Notes under the pieces: generated by a model | Seen by the model: the letters and a program-made list of their open reading frames with translations, nothing else | What the model was told of the DNA's origin: nothing | Database searches by the model: none | In this document: in pieces, positions 42,753-52,684 of the stretch | Numbering within the stretch: position 1 is the first letter of the stretch | How the letters are laid out: the number at the start of each line of letters is the position of its first letter | From: Thaumasiovibrio sp043421945 | Lineage (GTDB): Bacteria; Pseudomonadota; Gammaproteobacteria; Enterobacterales; Vibrionaceae | Direction of reading: 5' to 3' | Length of the DNA stretch: 64,000 nucleotides | NCBI GenBank assembly: GCA_043421945.1 | Contig: JBHOGO010000012.1 | Coordinates: forward strand, 1 to 64,000 | Program-made: the position numbers and the translations under genes

Positions 42753-44152
42753 TACTCCCTCCCGAACTGATAATTATCTTTGGTGCGCTGGCTTAATTGG
42801 GTGTCAACGACTTCCCCAAGATGGCGCTGATTACGCAGATAATTTTCATAACTGTTTAACAGATTGATCGCGTCATTTTTGTTCTGGGTGATATAACGAC
42901 TCGCGCGATAGGTCGAGTCCAAAATCATGCCAATATCGTCTTTATTGTTTTGCGTGTTAGCGAGTGACACGGTCACGGCTTTGAGCATGTCATTCAAGTA
43001 GCGCTCTAACAGCTCTGCTGACACAATTTCACTCAGTAGCGCCAGTGGCGGCTCTTGTTGCGCTTCAACGTTGGTTTGTAAAATCGATAACACCGGCAAT
43101 TTGGTGTACTCCAAAAACGCCTTGCTGGCATCGTCTAAGCCCGTGTCGGTATAAATCAATTCGTATAACGCCGTGAGTCGCTGGATCACTTTACTGTTCA
43201 AGCCGCTACTGACGGCGAGCGTGATGTCACTTTGTGTGGGGGATAAACATTTATCATTGCCCTGATCGTCACATTGGTAGACGCTCATCTCACCGCCGTT
43301 TAAGAGACTGTCGATCAGTTGACTGTTGTCAGTCAGCAACGACGGATAAAACGTGGAGTGGCTGTTGGCATCATAGATAAACGTGCCCGACAGGCTCATT
43401 AAAAACTCGGCCAAATCTTTGTCCGTTTCTAACCAAGCGTTCATCATCATCGCGGACCAAACGATGTTATGGCTGGTGCGCGCGATCTCAGCCAGATCGG
43501 GTTGCGCTTTGGCTAACACCATTTGTTCATCCAATACCGCTTCTTTCCCGCACTCATGCTGTGCAGCAACCCAATCGCTGAAAACCCCGGTGTGCGTGCC
43601 GAGCGTGGCGCAGACATGTTTGCGTGTTGCTTGGTTCGAGAACCCCGCCAGCCCCCCAATCGCGGCTTGCGCCGTTTCACAAGAGTTGATCGACTGGTTC
43701 AGCCACTTATCCGCAATGGCTTGCAGGTTGTCACGGATTTGCTTGAGTTGCGGCGCCCACGTTTGCAGCGCTAAATCCACCGCAAACGGGGCCGCACTCG
43801 ACACCACTGCCTTGCCAAACTCAACCAATGCGTCAGCACTGATGTGACTAAATCCTCCCGTAAACGCGTCAATGCCGTTGCATCCGGCCGACACCGAGGG
43901 CAACGTGACACTGGCAAGTTGCGCGTTACGTATCGGGGTTCGCACATACAAACTGCCCGCATTGTAATACCGTGCCGTCTGGCCTTTGTATGCGCTGGGA
44001 TGGGTGACATTACTGTTATATCCGAGGCTATCAAAAAAATGGTTCAAATCGTTATCAAGGCTGCCAGCATGGACTAAACCGCTGAATGCGAGCATGAAAA
44101 CCGTGTTAACCACAGATTGCCTGCATAACGTGTGGGTAACATTAGGCATCAT
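42752..44152 (-). CDS. traH: TraH, pilus assembly protein
   Basis: 466 residues, near the F length (458). N-terminal signal region to about residue 30 (FSGLVHA), then the family hallmarks SLDNDLNHFFDSLGY, SAGCNGIDAFTGGFSHI and INSCETAQAAIGGL. Several cysteines fit disulfide formation in the periplasm, consistent with the thiol-oxidoreductase gene trbB just upstream. TraH works with TraF, TraU, TraW and TrbB in pilus extension. It overlaps trbB by 4 bases and traG by 3 bases. Confidence 0.93.
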   Translation of the reverse strand: MMPNVTHTLCRQSVVNTVFMLAFSGLVHAGSLDNDLNHFFDSLGYNSNVTHPSAYKGQTARYYNAGSLYVRTPIRNAQLASVTLPSVSAGCNGIDAFTGGFSHISADALVEFGKAVVSSAAPFAVDLALQTWAPQLKQIRDNLQAIADKWLNQSINSCETAQAAIGGLAGFSNQATRKHVCATLGTHTGVFSDWVAAQHECGKEAVLDEQMVLAKAQPDLAEIARTSHNIVWSAMMMNAWLETDKDLAEFLMSLSGTFIYDANSHSTFYPSLLTDNSQLIDSLLNGGEMSVYQCDDQGNDKCLSPTQSDITLAVSSGLNSKVIQRLTALYELIYTDTGLDDASKAFLEYTKLPVLSILQTNVEAQQEPPLALLSEIVSAELLERYLNDMLKAVTVSLANTQNNKDDIGMILDSTYRASRYITQNKNDAINLLNSYENYLRNQRHLGEVVDTQLSQRTKDNYQFGRE

Positions 44153-44568
44153 GGCCTCCTTGCCTGCATCGCGGCCATCACGGCAGGGTCTTGAAAGAGA
44201 TGACCCACGGTGTCATGCAGTTGCGCCAGCGTGACATTACCAATGCTCACTTTGACGAATTGGCGCGTTTGCACGTGGATCAAAAATGTCGCGGGCACCG
44301 TCATGTCACGTGGATTATCAAAAAACTCCGCGGCGATCGCCGGCGTACTCGGGATCGGCACGGGATAGTCGGGTAACGCACCGCCATCAATCGTAAACGG
44401 GTACGTTTGTAAGCCTGTTTGGGCTTCAAACTGGCGTAATGTCGGCGCGAACTGATGACAATAGCCACAGTCACTACTGAAAAAAAACACCATCGCATAG
44501 TCGTTAGCAATGCTGTGTAACGGGCAAAGAGTGATGCACAAGAGCCAAAACCAACGTATTGTTTTCAT
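44149..44568 (-). CDS. trbB: TrbB, periplasmic thioredoxin-like protein
   Basis: 139 residues. Signal peptide (WFWLLCITLCPLHSIA) and a thioredoxin fold with the active motif CGYC in FFFSSDCGYCHQFAP and the cis-proline segment MTVPATFLI. F TrbB is a disulfide isomerase for cysteine-rich Tra proteins such as TraH, TraU and TraN, all present in this operon. It is shorter than F TrbB (179). It lies 11 bases after traF and overlaps traH by 4 bases. Confidence 0.88.
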   Translation of the reverse strand: MKTIRWFWLLCITLCPLHSIANDYAMVFFFSSDCGYCHQFAPTLRQFEAQTGLQTYPFTIDGGALPDYPVPIPSTPAIAAEFFDNPRDMTVPATFLIHVQTRQFVKVSIGNVTLAQLHDTVGHLFQDPAVMAAMQARRP

Positions 44569-44579
44569 GGCTATTTCCC

Positions 44580-45332
44580 CTAAAAATCCAAATCACGGTA
44601 ATCCGTGGCAACATTGTGGAACCGCCCCAAAAGCCTGTCGTGGGCAATATAGCCATAGCTCAATGGCTTCATGACCGCAGTGTGTGGATTGACCAGCACA
44701 ATGGCGGGGGTGTAGGGCACTTCAACACGGCCATCGTCGACGCGGTTGTTCGCAATCGCGTCAATGAACATGCCGTCCTTACTGACACCCAACACCGAAA
44801 AGTCATAGCGCTGTGCAAACTGCGCCAGCGATGTGCCTAATTGCTGGCTAAGGGCATCGTGGCCTTCGTAGACATAAAACACGCCCCAGCCTTCTCGGAT
44901 CAACTGCTCAAGACTTTGCTCTTGCTTCGCCTTGCGCTGTTCGAGGTACAACGGACGGGCGGCGCCTTGAACCGGGTGGTCTTTGGTGTAATCCAACTCA
45001 GGATGGGTGTGCAACACCTGTTTCGCCGTCATGCCAAGCTGGGAAGATTGCTCATAGAGAAAATGGTTTAAGCGCATCATTTGCTCAGTCTTCTCCGCGT
45101 TGGTGGGGTCAATCGCCGCTGCTGCGATCGCCTCTTCGTGATACTGATGAAACCAGCGCATTTGCTCGGTGGCAGACAAGGTTCTCGTTAACGTATTCAC
45201 CGTTGGCGGGGGCGGTGTCGGCGCTCTCTTGACGGCAGTGGGCTCGTTGTACCAACGCCACCCCAACGGCTCGCTCGCGGCGCACGGTAGCGCGAGTGCC
45301 AGCAGTAACAGGCCATATCGTTTCATCACCAC
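44580..45332 (-). CDS. traF: TraF, pilus assembly protein
   Basis: 250 residues (248 if it starts at the second Met, 45326). Signal peptide ending CAA or ASE, then GWRWYNEP, the TraF hallmark, and a thioredoxin-like C-terminal domain (GWGVFYVYEGHDALSQQLGT; VPYTPAIVLVNP) that lacks the CxxC pair, as in F TraF. It acts in the periplasm with TraH in pilus assembly. It overlaps traN slightly. Confidence 0.9.
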   Translation of the reverse strand: MVMKRYGLLLLALALPCAASEPLGWRWYNEPTAVKRAPTPPPPTVNTLTRTLSATEQMRWFHQYHEEAIAAAAIDPTNAEKTEQMMRLNHFLYEQSSQLGMTAKQVLHTHPELDYTKDHPVQGAARPLYLEQRKAKQEQSLEQLIREGWGVFYVYEGHDALSQQLGTSLAQFAQRYDFSVLGVSKDGMFIDAIANNRVDDGRVEVPYTPAIVLVNPHTAVMKPLSYGYIAHDRLLGRFHNVATDYRDLDF

Positions 45333-47089
45333 CCTCCCAAATTCGATTGGATACGCTGTTTGATTTCCTCTGCGTCAGGCATCACCATGTCATCGTAAAT
45401 GTCGCCATAAAACGCGGAAAAATCGATGTGCTCAAAGTGAATCTGAGCCAGCTGCTCAGGCGTTAATGCAAAGCAATCCGGTGACTTCGCACCGCCGAGC
45501 GACAACCCCAGCTGCGCCATACCGCCTTGCTCTTGAATGATTTTCGCGAGCTTACTGTCATAGGTGCAGTAGCTTTTCTTTTCTCGAATACAGACTGACA
45601 GCACCTTTTCGGCGCAATAGTCCCCGACATAAATCGTGAGTCCTTCTTCTTTGGCTTGGCCGAGCGCGCGTTCATCATCACTGCAATCAGCTAGGCCAAT
45701 CGCGTTCCCCCACCCTGAATCTTTGCAACAATCACTAAAGCCGACCCGCGCCTTGCTGCATGCCATCGCCTTACCACTAAAAATCAGGGGCGGATCGCTA
45801 ATGCCTTCCGCTGCACTGCCTAGCGCCGCTAACGGCGCCACCGCCGATTCAAAATCGTTATTGAGTGCAGGGGCGTCGGCGTAACAATCACCGTCGAGAC
45901 AAAACGTGTCGACACCACATTGCAAGCTTGTTTCTCTGCATGAGCGGTATTCACACTCGCGCCTCTCTTTGTTAAGGACACACGCCCCAAGTTGCTGTAA
46001 CGCGCACGTTTCATCGAGCAATTCACACGTTTCGTAAGGGCCGCAGGTATTTTGTAAGTGACAGTCAAACCGCGTTTCATACGCCCAGCACGGCAAGGTC
46101 ACCGACTCACCATCGACTTCCCGCGTCGTCGGGTTACTATCCACACACACCGGTTCACGCTTTTCACACTGCGTAGTGACATTGTCACAGTATGCATCCC
46201 ACTCAATGATGGGATCAGGCACCGTAAAATGGAGCGTGACGTAATAGCCGCTCGCACTAAAAAACCAGACTTCACTGTTCTTGGTTGAAAACGTAAACCG
46301 ATCCGCGGCGGGTAAAGGGGGGGAAATCGGGTAGTACCCTTCAAAATAGGTGAGATAAGTGTCTGAGAAAGAAAAAGGCACAAAGTCCTGAATGACGGTT
46401 TGCTCATTGATTTTCAGATAGAAAAATTTCGATGTCGACCGCATTAGGAGTTTTTTTGAAAAGGAAACCCCAGTCAATTCGACCGCCGACGCCAACTGGG
46501 TGCGGTATACGCCTGAGATCCTATTGCCATTGTCCGTGGTATTCATTTGTCCAGGCACATTATGCGTTGCCTCTCGCATTTCAAACGTGATCAGCGGCTC
46601 GCTGCGACACGTGGGCACCGCGCCGGTGGGCCGCTCACATTCATGCACTTCAACATCCAAACGGCATTGGGTGCCTGTTTCACAGTCCACATACTCGTTA
46701 CTGATCCCATGGGTAATTTCAAACGCGTTTTGCTGACCAATCAGGGCATACTCAAAATCCGGATCACTGCGCACGTCAGGGCGACCACGGTCAAAGCTGG
46801 CTTGGACACTTTGTGCCCCTTCGTCCGTCAAATAGGCAGCGCCCTTTTGATCATTGATTTGGCTACTGCTCATGCCAGCGGTCGGGGGTGACATCACTTG
46901 CGCTTGGCATGTCGCATCCACGCAGTAATCTGTCACGTCTACCTGATAATCAGGATGATGGCGCAATGAATGCTCAGCCGAAGTGGCCCACGCCACTTCG
47001 GCGTCATATTGACTTTGGGTCGCCGCCCCCGCCCCGCTCATGGCCACAAGGCATAAAATCATGACCCATAAGCGATCGTATCGGTTCAT
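45326..47089 (-). CDS. traN: TraN, outer-membrane mating-pair stabilisation protein
   Basis: 587 residues, near F TraN (602). Signal peptide (LWVMILCLVAMSGAGAA) and more than 30 cysteines, dense in residues 290-400 (VCVDSN, CHLQNTCGPYETCELLDETC), then the conserved end SDCCKDSGWGNAIGLADCSD and GGAKSPDCFALTPEQL. TraN is exposed on the donor and contacts a recipient outer-membrane protein; its central variable loop (about 150-290 here) determines which one. The 4-base overlap with trbC indicates coupled translation. Confidence 0.92.
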   Translation of the reverse strand: MNRYDRLWVMILCLVAMSGAGAATQSQYDAEVAWATSAEHSLRHHPDYQVDVTDYCVDATCQAQVMSPPTAGMSSSQINDQKGAAYLTDEGAQSVQASFDRGRPDVRSDPDFEYALIGQQNAFEITHGISNEYVDCETGTQCRLDVEVHECERPTGAVPTCRSEPLITFEMREATHNVPGQMNTTDNGNRISGVYRTQLASAVELTGVSFSKKLLMRSTSKFFYLKINEQTVIQDFVPFSFSDTYLTYFEGYYPISPPLPAADRFTFSTKNSEVWFFSASGYYVTLHFTVPDPIIEWDAYCDNVTTQCEKREPVCVDSNPTTREVDGESVTLPCWAYETRFDCHLQNTCGPYETCELLDETCALQQLGACVLNKERRECEYRSCRETSLQCGVDTFCLDGDCYADAPALNNDFESAVAPLAALGSAAEGISDPPLIFSGKAMACSKARVGFSDCCKDSGWGNAIGLADCSDDERALGQAKEEGLTIYVGDYCAEKVLSVCIREKKSYCTYDSKLAKIIQEQGGMAQLGLSLGGAKSPDCFALTPEQLAQIHFEHIDFSAFYGDIYDDMVMPDAEEIKQRIQSNLGGW

Positions 47090-47730
47090 TCGCCGCGCCT
47101 CGCAAGTGTCTGCGCCGCAATATCAGGCACATCCCCGTCAACCAAGATATCGAGCGCGTCATACAGGGAGAGATGACCGTGAACGATATCAAAATCGGTT
47201 TCCCCACACGGGGCCACGCCGTCACAACGCCCCGCGCGGATCACGATCGTCGCGGGCACGGCTTGAATATTAAACCGTGTAAACCACTCAGGCATGATGG
47301 CAAATCCCCCTTCACGCTCTGTGCCCACGGGTTGACCTTGCTCATCCACCGTTAAGCCCAATAAGCCAGTGATCCGTGCGACGGTCGCGGGAAAGCCGTC
47401 AGGCAGGACACCTTGCAAAATCAGTGGCACGCCGAGTCTGTCGGCTTGCACAAGTTGTTGCTTTAGGGCGATGTCTGGCAAGGTGAGCGTGGTAAACATC
47501 ATCACTTGCGCCGGTGTACGCTGCGCCTCGGGCAAAAGGGGTTGAAATGACTCGGCCTGCCATCTTTTGACGTCATCGGCCATGGCGTTTCGCTGGGTCA
47601 TGATGTCCTCCATCGCTTCCGCATAGGGGTTGCCCATGCGTTGGGCACGCTGCTGCTGTACCTCCCACGCATTCGGGGCCGCTATCACAAGGTGACAGAA
47701 AAACACACTGAGCCAAACGCGTCGTTTCAT
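47086..47730 (-). CDS. trbC: TrbC, pilus assembly protein
   Basis: 214 residues from the ATG at 47730, which starts the signal peptide MKRRVWLSVFFCHLVIA; the longer frame from 47772 adds residues that lie inside traU. Family features: a helical N-terminal part, then a thioredoxin-like domain without CxxC (VMMFTTLTLPDIALKQQLVQ; RFNIQAVPATIVI) and GHLSLYDALDI near the end. TrbC is periplasmic and needed for F pilus assembly, working with TraW; F carries the two as neighbours around traU, as here. Confidence 0.88.
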   Translation of the reverse strand: MKRRVWLSVFFCHLVIAAPNAWEVQQQRAQRMGNPYAEAMEDIMTQRNAMADDVKRWQAESFQPLLPEAQRTPAQVMMFTTLTLPDIALKQQLVQADRLGVPLILQGVLPDGFPATVARITGLLGLTVDEQGQPVGTEREGGFAIMPEWFTRFNIQAVPATIVIRAGRCDGVAPCGETDFDIVHGHLSLYDALDILVDGDVPDIAAQTLARRGE

Positions 47731-47741
47731 GTCTACTCTCC

Positions 47742-48779
47742 TCACAAAAACACACAGTTGCGCTTGCGCCACTGCATATAGCCAAAATTATCCCCTGACA
47801 CAGGGTTGTCGTGACCACTCTCCCAAATCGCGGTTGTGGTCGTGTACGGGTAACATTTGTTGGCGGCGGGAATGGGACCGGTCATCTGATAGCGGTAACG
47901 GCTTTTGGGCAAAATCGGGGTTGGCCATTGGTTGCAGACCGCGCCATTTTCACCTCGCGTCTCGAACACCACCCCTTCGCGGTGTAATTTGTAGTTCAGC
48001 CGCTCCATAATGAGCGTCGCCGCTTGAATTGGTGTGTCGCGGTAATTGGTGGTGCCGGTCAGCGGATACGCGCTGCCCTGCGATCCCAAACACCAAAAAA
48101 GTGCATCAATTGGTAAGGCTTTGCCGAGTGATGTTTTCAAGGATTCAGGGATACAGGCCAGCTGTGAGATAGGGTTACCAAACAAAATGGCTTCGGGATT
48201 GAGGATGAAGGCCAATTCGTCGTCATCCCACAGGGGATCGAATTCCGTCAAGTAAGCCACGTCAAAATTATCCTTCGCCATGCACGCGGCTGACTGGATG
48301 ATTTGCAACCAAAAGATGGCGGGGTACTTGTACCAGTGAGCATGATAAAAGCCGCCATCACTGCTGGCGTTGTCACGGGCAGTCACTCGCCCGCCGACTT
48401 GGTCTTTTTTGCCGCCTGAAAATTCAATCCCTAAGCTCACCATGCAAAAAGGCACGCGAGTGATATCGGTCAGCGCATAGGGCTCCCAGTAGCCAATATT
48501 GAGGCCAATTTGCACGAACACGGGCGCCGGTTTTGGACAGACAGAGATAGGCACACTCGGGTTGCTGGTGTCTGGGTACGAGGACCCGATTAACGGCACC
48601 TTGCCCAAGGTCATTGGAAACAAACAATCCCAGCAAATGTCAGTAAACAGATTCACAAAGCGCCCTGTGCATTGTGCACTCGCGCTGACGGGGGTTGGCA
48701 TGATGCTCACCACCATAAAAAACACCCATCCATGCCATGCCTTTGTTATCCACGTCTTTGTTATCGTTGACGTGATCAT
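47742..48779 (-). CDS. traU: TraU, DNA transfer and pilus protein
   Basis: 345 residues (F: 330). N-terminal hydrophobic export signal (WHGWVFFMVVSIMPTPVSA), then the conserved core CTGRFVNLFTDICWDCLFPM, PICVCPKP-like SVCPKPAP, WEPYALTDITRVPFCMVSLG and CLGSQGSAYPLTG. Many cysteines suit periplasmic disulfides. TraU is mainly required for DNA transfer and less for pilus formation. It overlaps traW by 4 bases. Confidence 0.93.
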   Translation of the reverse strand: MITSTITKTWITKAWHGWVFFMVVSIMPTPVSASAQCTGRFVNLFTDICWDCLFPMTLGKVPLIGSSYPDTSNPSVPISVCPKPAPVFVQIGLNIGYWEPYALTDITRVPFCMVSLGIEFSGGKKDQVGGRVTARDNASSDGGFYHAHWYKYPAIFWLQIIQSAACMAKDNFDVAYLTEFDPLWDDDELAFILNPEAILFGNPISQLACIPESLKTSLGKALPIDALFWCLGSQGSAYPLTGTTNYRDTPIQAATLIMERLNYKLHREGVVFETRGENGAVCNQWPTPILPKSRYRYQMTGPIPAANKCYPYTTTTAIWESGHDNPVSGDNFGYMQWRKRNCVFL

Positions 48780-49414
48780 GGCTGTGACCTCGCGGCGATG
48801 GGGTCAATTTCGTTGATACGCCAAAAACGCCCCTCTTGCTCGATGACCACAGGGACGTGAGCCAAACCAAATTGGCGACTAATGTCACCGCGTTGGTCAA
48901 AATAAACTTTGGCGTCTAACACATCACTTAACGCGATTGGCGAGCCATTTATCAAGATCCATTTCACCGGTTTAGCGGGCTGGTATTGCCTCGCCCACGC
49001 CACTTGTTGTCTATCTTCACCATCCAATACCACGATTTGCTTTGAATACGCGCTCACATCAAACGGATTCACGCGTGTGCCCGCGGGGTGAATCACATTG
49101 CCCTCACCATCGTGGAGATCCACCGCGGTCACCAATGTGGGATCCACACGATAGCTGACAGGGCGCGACGTGGTTTGAAGTGACACCGCGGCGGTCGGCT
49201 GCTGAACACTGGCTTCAACACGCGCGATAAAATCACGCTGCATCTGTGCCATCTCGCCACTGGCATCCAGCGTGTTTAATCGCTGCTCTATCCACGCCAA
49301 CATGTTGATTTCACCAATGGCGACTAATGGGCCACGCACGCCAAAATCGCGGCCACTGCTTGGCATCGACAGCATCATCAGGACAGTGAAACTCACTAGC
49401 GAATAACGGCTCAT
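48776..49414 (-). CDS. traW: TraW, pilus assembly protein
   Basis: 212 residues (F: 210). A short signal peptide ends near SSG. It has the family start DFGVRGPLVAIGEINMLAWI, then RTTSRPVSYRVDPTLVTA-like strands and the end VPVVIEQEGRFWRINEI. TraW is periplasmic and interacts with TrbC in pilus assembly; it resembles the N-terminal part of fused TraW-TrbC proteins in other plasmids. Overlaps of 4 bases with trbI and traU. Confidence 0.9.
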   Translation of the reverse strand: MSRYSLVSFTVLMMLSMPSSGRDFGVRGPLVAIGEINMLAWIEQRLNTLDASGEMAQMQRDFIARVEASVQQPTAAVSLQTTSRPVSYRVDPTLVTAVDLHDGEGNVIHPAGTRVNPFDVSAYSKQIVVLDGEDRQQVAWARQYQPAKPVKWILINGSPIALSDVLDAKVYFDQRGDISRQFGLAHVPVVIEQEGRFWRINEIDPIAARSQP

Positions 49415-49749
49415 TCATCGCCCCCTTCGTAGCGGTCGATAATGCGTTGTTGAATGTCAGGTGTGACATCGCGCGCCCCGCCGACCACGGCCGCGTCCAC
49501 CATAATGATGGCGTTTTGCTCGACGGCGTATGCCTGAGTCACGATCTCCATCTGCTCAGCAAATTGCACCAGGTGATCACTGACTTGCGTCACCCCTTTT
49601 TCAATCAAGGCGTCGTGGTAAGCATCAAGGGTCTCTTTCACATTAAACGTCACTAACGTGACTGGGGGCGCTAACCACATGTGCAAGCCCAAAGACACGG
49701 CAATGGCCAACACCGCGGTCATTGCGTGCGCTATGATGGTTTTATGCAT
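49411..49749 (-). CDS. trbI: TrbI, inner-membrane pilus protein
   Basis: 112 residues (F: 128). One N-terminal membrane helix (about 8-26), then the typical TrbI stretch PPVTLVTFNVKETLDAYHDA and a coiled region (VSDHLVQFAEQMEIVTQAYA). In F it influences pilus outgrowth and retraction. It overlaps traC by 8 bases and traW by 4. Confidence 0.85.
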   Translation of the reverse strand: MHKTIIAHAMTAVLAIAVSLGLHMWLAPPVTLVTFNVKETLDAYHDALIEKGVTQVSDHLVQFAEQMEIVTQAYAVEQNAIIMVDAAVVGGARDVTPDIQQRIIDRYEGGDE

Positions 49750-52291
49750 GGGCGTCTTCCTCCGCTAACACTTCCCGGTTGAATAGGGTGATTTCATCAC
49801 CATAGAAGTGCGTGGCCGTTTGCATGATCGCATCCATCAACGGCACCCCTTGTTGCGTCAACGTTTCACAATACTCATATTCGTGCGGCTCGGTAGAGAG
49901 GCAAGCCCGCGTAAAGGGATCGACAAATAAACGATGGAAGGTGGCGTGGCCGCCCGCTTTGATGAGGGCGCAGCTATAGCCCGCCGCCCCGGATTTATCG
50001 AAATTTTTAATCACCGTCTGCTCGTAGCTTGAGAACGTTTTGGGGTGTGCTTTAATGAAGTTGTTGAACCCCTCCCCTTGGCGGAGCGTGATGTGAATAT
50101 CAGAGTTGTTGTAAGAAGCTTCGGCTTCTGCATTGGCAAAAAAGTCGCCAATGCCCTGCGTCACAGTGCAAAAGCTGCCACCAAATTTTCGTGCCGTCCG
50201 ATAGCCTGTATTGATAAATTTCCGCGCTTGCGCATTCGAGCCGGAAAGGAGCGACCACGCCTCTTCGATGATGCACATTTTCGGTGTTGAGCGACTGCCC
50301 GCCATGTACATTTGTTGGTTAATCGTCACCATGAGCGCGAAAATAGCAGGTCGTAACACGGCGTCAGGAAAGCCATCTAATTCCAATGTGGTGAGCGCAT
50401 CTTTGGGGTCGAGCATGGAGGGTTTATTGAAAGTGTCGCCGTAGATCCCCGAGGTACAATACTTGTTGAGTTGAATGCCCACGTGGCGCACTTCATTCAA
50501 TTTGTGCTGCTCAGCCAGCTCAAAAATGGCCGCTTGCACGTCATCAACCAGCGTTTCAGTGTGCTTGCGCTCCCACGCGAGCACAATCGCGTCGCCAAGC
50601 ACTGACTCTTGCAATGCCGTTAGCTCAATGCGTGGGCTTGCCATGCTGGCAAACAGGGCCGTAATGTTATCCAACGCCAATTTGAGCGGGTCAATGTGTT
50701 CATCATCCCCCTCTTCAATGAACGCTTCATTGCCTTGCGCCACTTGCCCTAAATGCGTGAACGGGTTTAAGAAAATCCGCTCTGCGGTCATGTAAGTACC
50801 GCCGAGCATGAGGGTTAACTTCTTGTAGCTTTTCCCTTTATCAAGGATCCACAACTTGCCGTATTTGTTGTAAATCATCTTGGCAAGCTGCTGCACAAAG
50901 AAACTCTTTCCCGCGCCCGATCCGCCCGTGAGGGCAATGTTGTAGTTGTCACTGCCACAATCAAAGGGGTCAAAAAAGCTGATGTGCTGGCGCATGGTCG
51001 GCAGTAACATTCCGCCGCGTAGATGATAATGGTCGAGGATGATTGGAAAGAAGCTCACCAAGTTGGACGATTTCACTTTTAATAGTCGTCCGGCGCGCTG
51101 ACAGTCAGCCCAATACCCCTCGCTCATCAAAAACGGCAAACAGCTGAAAAGGCTTTGGGATTGTAAGTAATACAGCGGCAGGACGTCGATGCCAACGGCA
51201 CTAAACGCGCTTTTTGCCGCTTGAACATGGCGACGTTGCACGTCGCGATTTGTCATCAAGGTCACCGTCAGCATCATCGAGGTCAGGGCAATTTGTCCGT
51301 CTAACATCCCTTTTTGCAATGCTTTGCGCTCCAACAGTTCGTCAGGGGCCGTCGGGACTAAGGTCACTAGCTTCGAGTTGACGGTTTTTTCAAGTGAGCT
51401 GATTTGATTGTCGTTGAGCTGGGTTTCCATCCCTGTTTCATGAAGACGAAAATGCAAACTGACCAGATGAGGACACTGTAGGCTGTTGGCGACATTACGT
51501 AAGGAGGTGAAGCATTCCGGCAACGCATAGAGGCGAAAGTCACCTGGCAGGCGGCGCATCCCCAGTGTCACCAAATGGTTGTGCTGCGATACGTCCCGCT
51601 CCGTGGTGTGGCGTGTTTCGATGTGGTCACGGTGGATCAAAAATTCCGTGTCCGGCGATATCATTTGATGATAAAGCGGCGTCCATTCATCGTATCGCAC
51701 TTGCGGTGGCTGGGCGGGATCAAAATTCACGGTGTTTTCGACAAAGCTAATGAGGTCATTAGGGCCCATCATCTCGGTATCAATGCCCGTTTGGCGCAGC
51801 GCTGTTAAGATGATCTCTTTACTGTCAATCACTCGGTCTCGGTCACCCGATGTTGTCGAGACGAAAAAATAGGCATGGTAACGGCGCAAGTCAAAGTGGT
51901 GCTTTTGGCGATGGAACCACCCCTTTCGTGCCGCGTATTTGGCGTATTTGGTTTCTCGCTCTGCCAGCAAGGCACAAATGCCGCCACGTTGACTCATGGC
52001 GGCGTTGTTTTCATCCAGCAGATCGTCAACATGGTTACCACCAAACATGGCGATGTGGTAATCCCAATCATCGCCTTGCGGCAAATCCAAGAGCATTTTG
52101 TTTAATGACAAAATGAGTTCATCATTCCCGCCGCCGAGGACCGATAATTGGATACCAAATCCTTGTGACTTTTGGTTTTCAAACACGTCGGTGGTGTCGT
52201 CGAAAAAGCGGTAGGGTAATTCATGGTGTAAATGATTAAACCGCTGTTTCGAGTCACGATAGAAGGCACGAAAATCTTGGAATCCTTGCAT
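49742..52291 (-). CDS. traC: TraC, type IV secretion ATPase (VirB4 family)
   Basis: 849 residues from the ATG at 52291, preceded by GAGAGGA; a longer frame from 52387 lies inside traV. F TraC has 875. The N-terminal TraC_F domain (QGFQDFRAFYRDSKQRFNHL; FFDDTTDVFENQKSQGFGIQ) is followed by the ATPase with Walker A GGSGAGKS and Walker B MCIIEEAWSLL, and TVTQGIGDFFANAEAEASY near the end. It powers pilus assembly at the inner membrane. It starts 5 bases after the traV stop. Confidence 0.93.
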   Translation of the reverse strand: MQGFQDFRAFYRDSKQRFNHLHHELPYRFFDDTTDVFENQKSQGFGIQLSVLGGGNDELILSLNKMLLDLPQGDDWDYHIAMFGGNHVDDLLDENNAAMSQRGGICALLAERETKYAKYAARKGWFHRQKHHFDLRRYHAYFFVSTTSGDRDRVIDSKEIILTALRQTGIDTEMMGPNDLISFVENTVNFDPAQPPQVRYDEWTPLYHQMISPDTEFLIHRDHIETRHTTERDVSQHNHLVTLGMRRLPGDFRLYALPECFTSLRNVANSLQCPHLVSLHFRLHETGMETQLNDNQISSLEKTVNSKLVTLVPTAPDELLERKALQKGMLDGQIALTSMMLTVTLMTNRDVQRRHVQAAKSAFSAVGIDVLPLYYLQSQSLFSCLPFLMSEGYWADCQRAGRLLKVKSSNLVSFFPIILDHYHLRGGMLLPTMRQHISFFDPFDCGSDNYNIALTGGSGAGKSFFVQQLAKMIYNKYGKLWILDKGKSYKKLTLMLGGTYMTAERIFLNPFTHLGQVAQGNEAFIEEGDDEHIDPLKLALDNITALFASMASPRIELTALQESVLGDAIVLAWERKHTETLVDDVQAAIFELAEQHKLNEVRHVGIQLNKYCTSGIYGDTFNKPSMLDPKDALTTLELDGFPDAVLRPAIFALMVTINQQMYMAGSRSTPKMCIIEEAWSLLSGSNAQARKFINTGYRTARKFGGSFCTVTQGIGDFFANAEAEASYNNSDIHITLRQGEGFNNFIKAHPKTFSSYEQTVIKNFDKSGAAGYSCALIKAGGHATFHRLFVDPFTRACLSTEPHEYEYCETLTQQGVPLMDAIMQTATHFYGDEITLFNREVLAEEDAHA

Positions 52292-52295
52292 GGGG

Positions 52296-52682
52296 TTAGT
52301 CCTCTCGTATGGCTTGAACGGGGCGACCTGTCCACGCGGGCGCATCCAAAATGATGTAAATATCGGTGGTATCCACATAAAACCCATTCACGTCGGTGAA
52401 CGGGAAGACGGTGACTTTGCGCCTCACTTCGGTGGTTCTATCCGGCTGACCGTAGCGGTCGCGGCGAGGCAAAATAGTAAAGCCGCTTTGCCCTTCCAAC
52501 GCCGCGGTCGTATCACGTTGCACCGTCACTGGCGGGGTCACGTAGGCGTCGATATTGTCACGGACATCGTGCATGCCGACACATCCGCTGACGCCGCCCA
52601 CGGTATTACAGCTATAGTCGCCGTCTAAGCCCGCCGCGCAGCCAGTGAGCATCACGACCATAAAAAGAAAAATCGAACGCAT
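52296..52682 (-). CDS. traV: TraV, outer-membrane lipoprotein of the secretion core
   Basis: 128 residues (F: 171). Lipobox LTGC with Cys at about residue 15. The mature part begins AAGLDGDYSCNTVGGVSGCV, with the paired cysteines of the family. TraV is the VirB7 equivalent and joins TraK and TraB in the outer-membrane ring. It lies 3 bases after traB. Confidence 0.88.
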   Translation of the reverse strand: MRSIFLFMVVMLTGCAAGLDGDYSCNTVGGVSGCVGMHDVRDNIDAYVTPPVTVQRDTTAALEGQSGFTILPRRDRYGQPDRTTEVRRKVTVFPFTDVNGFYVDTTDIYIILDAPAWTGRPVQAIRED

Positions 52683-52684
52683 GG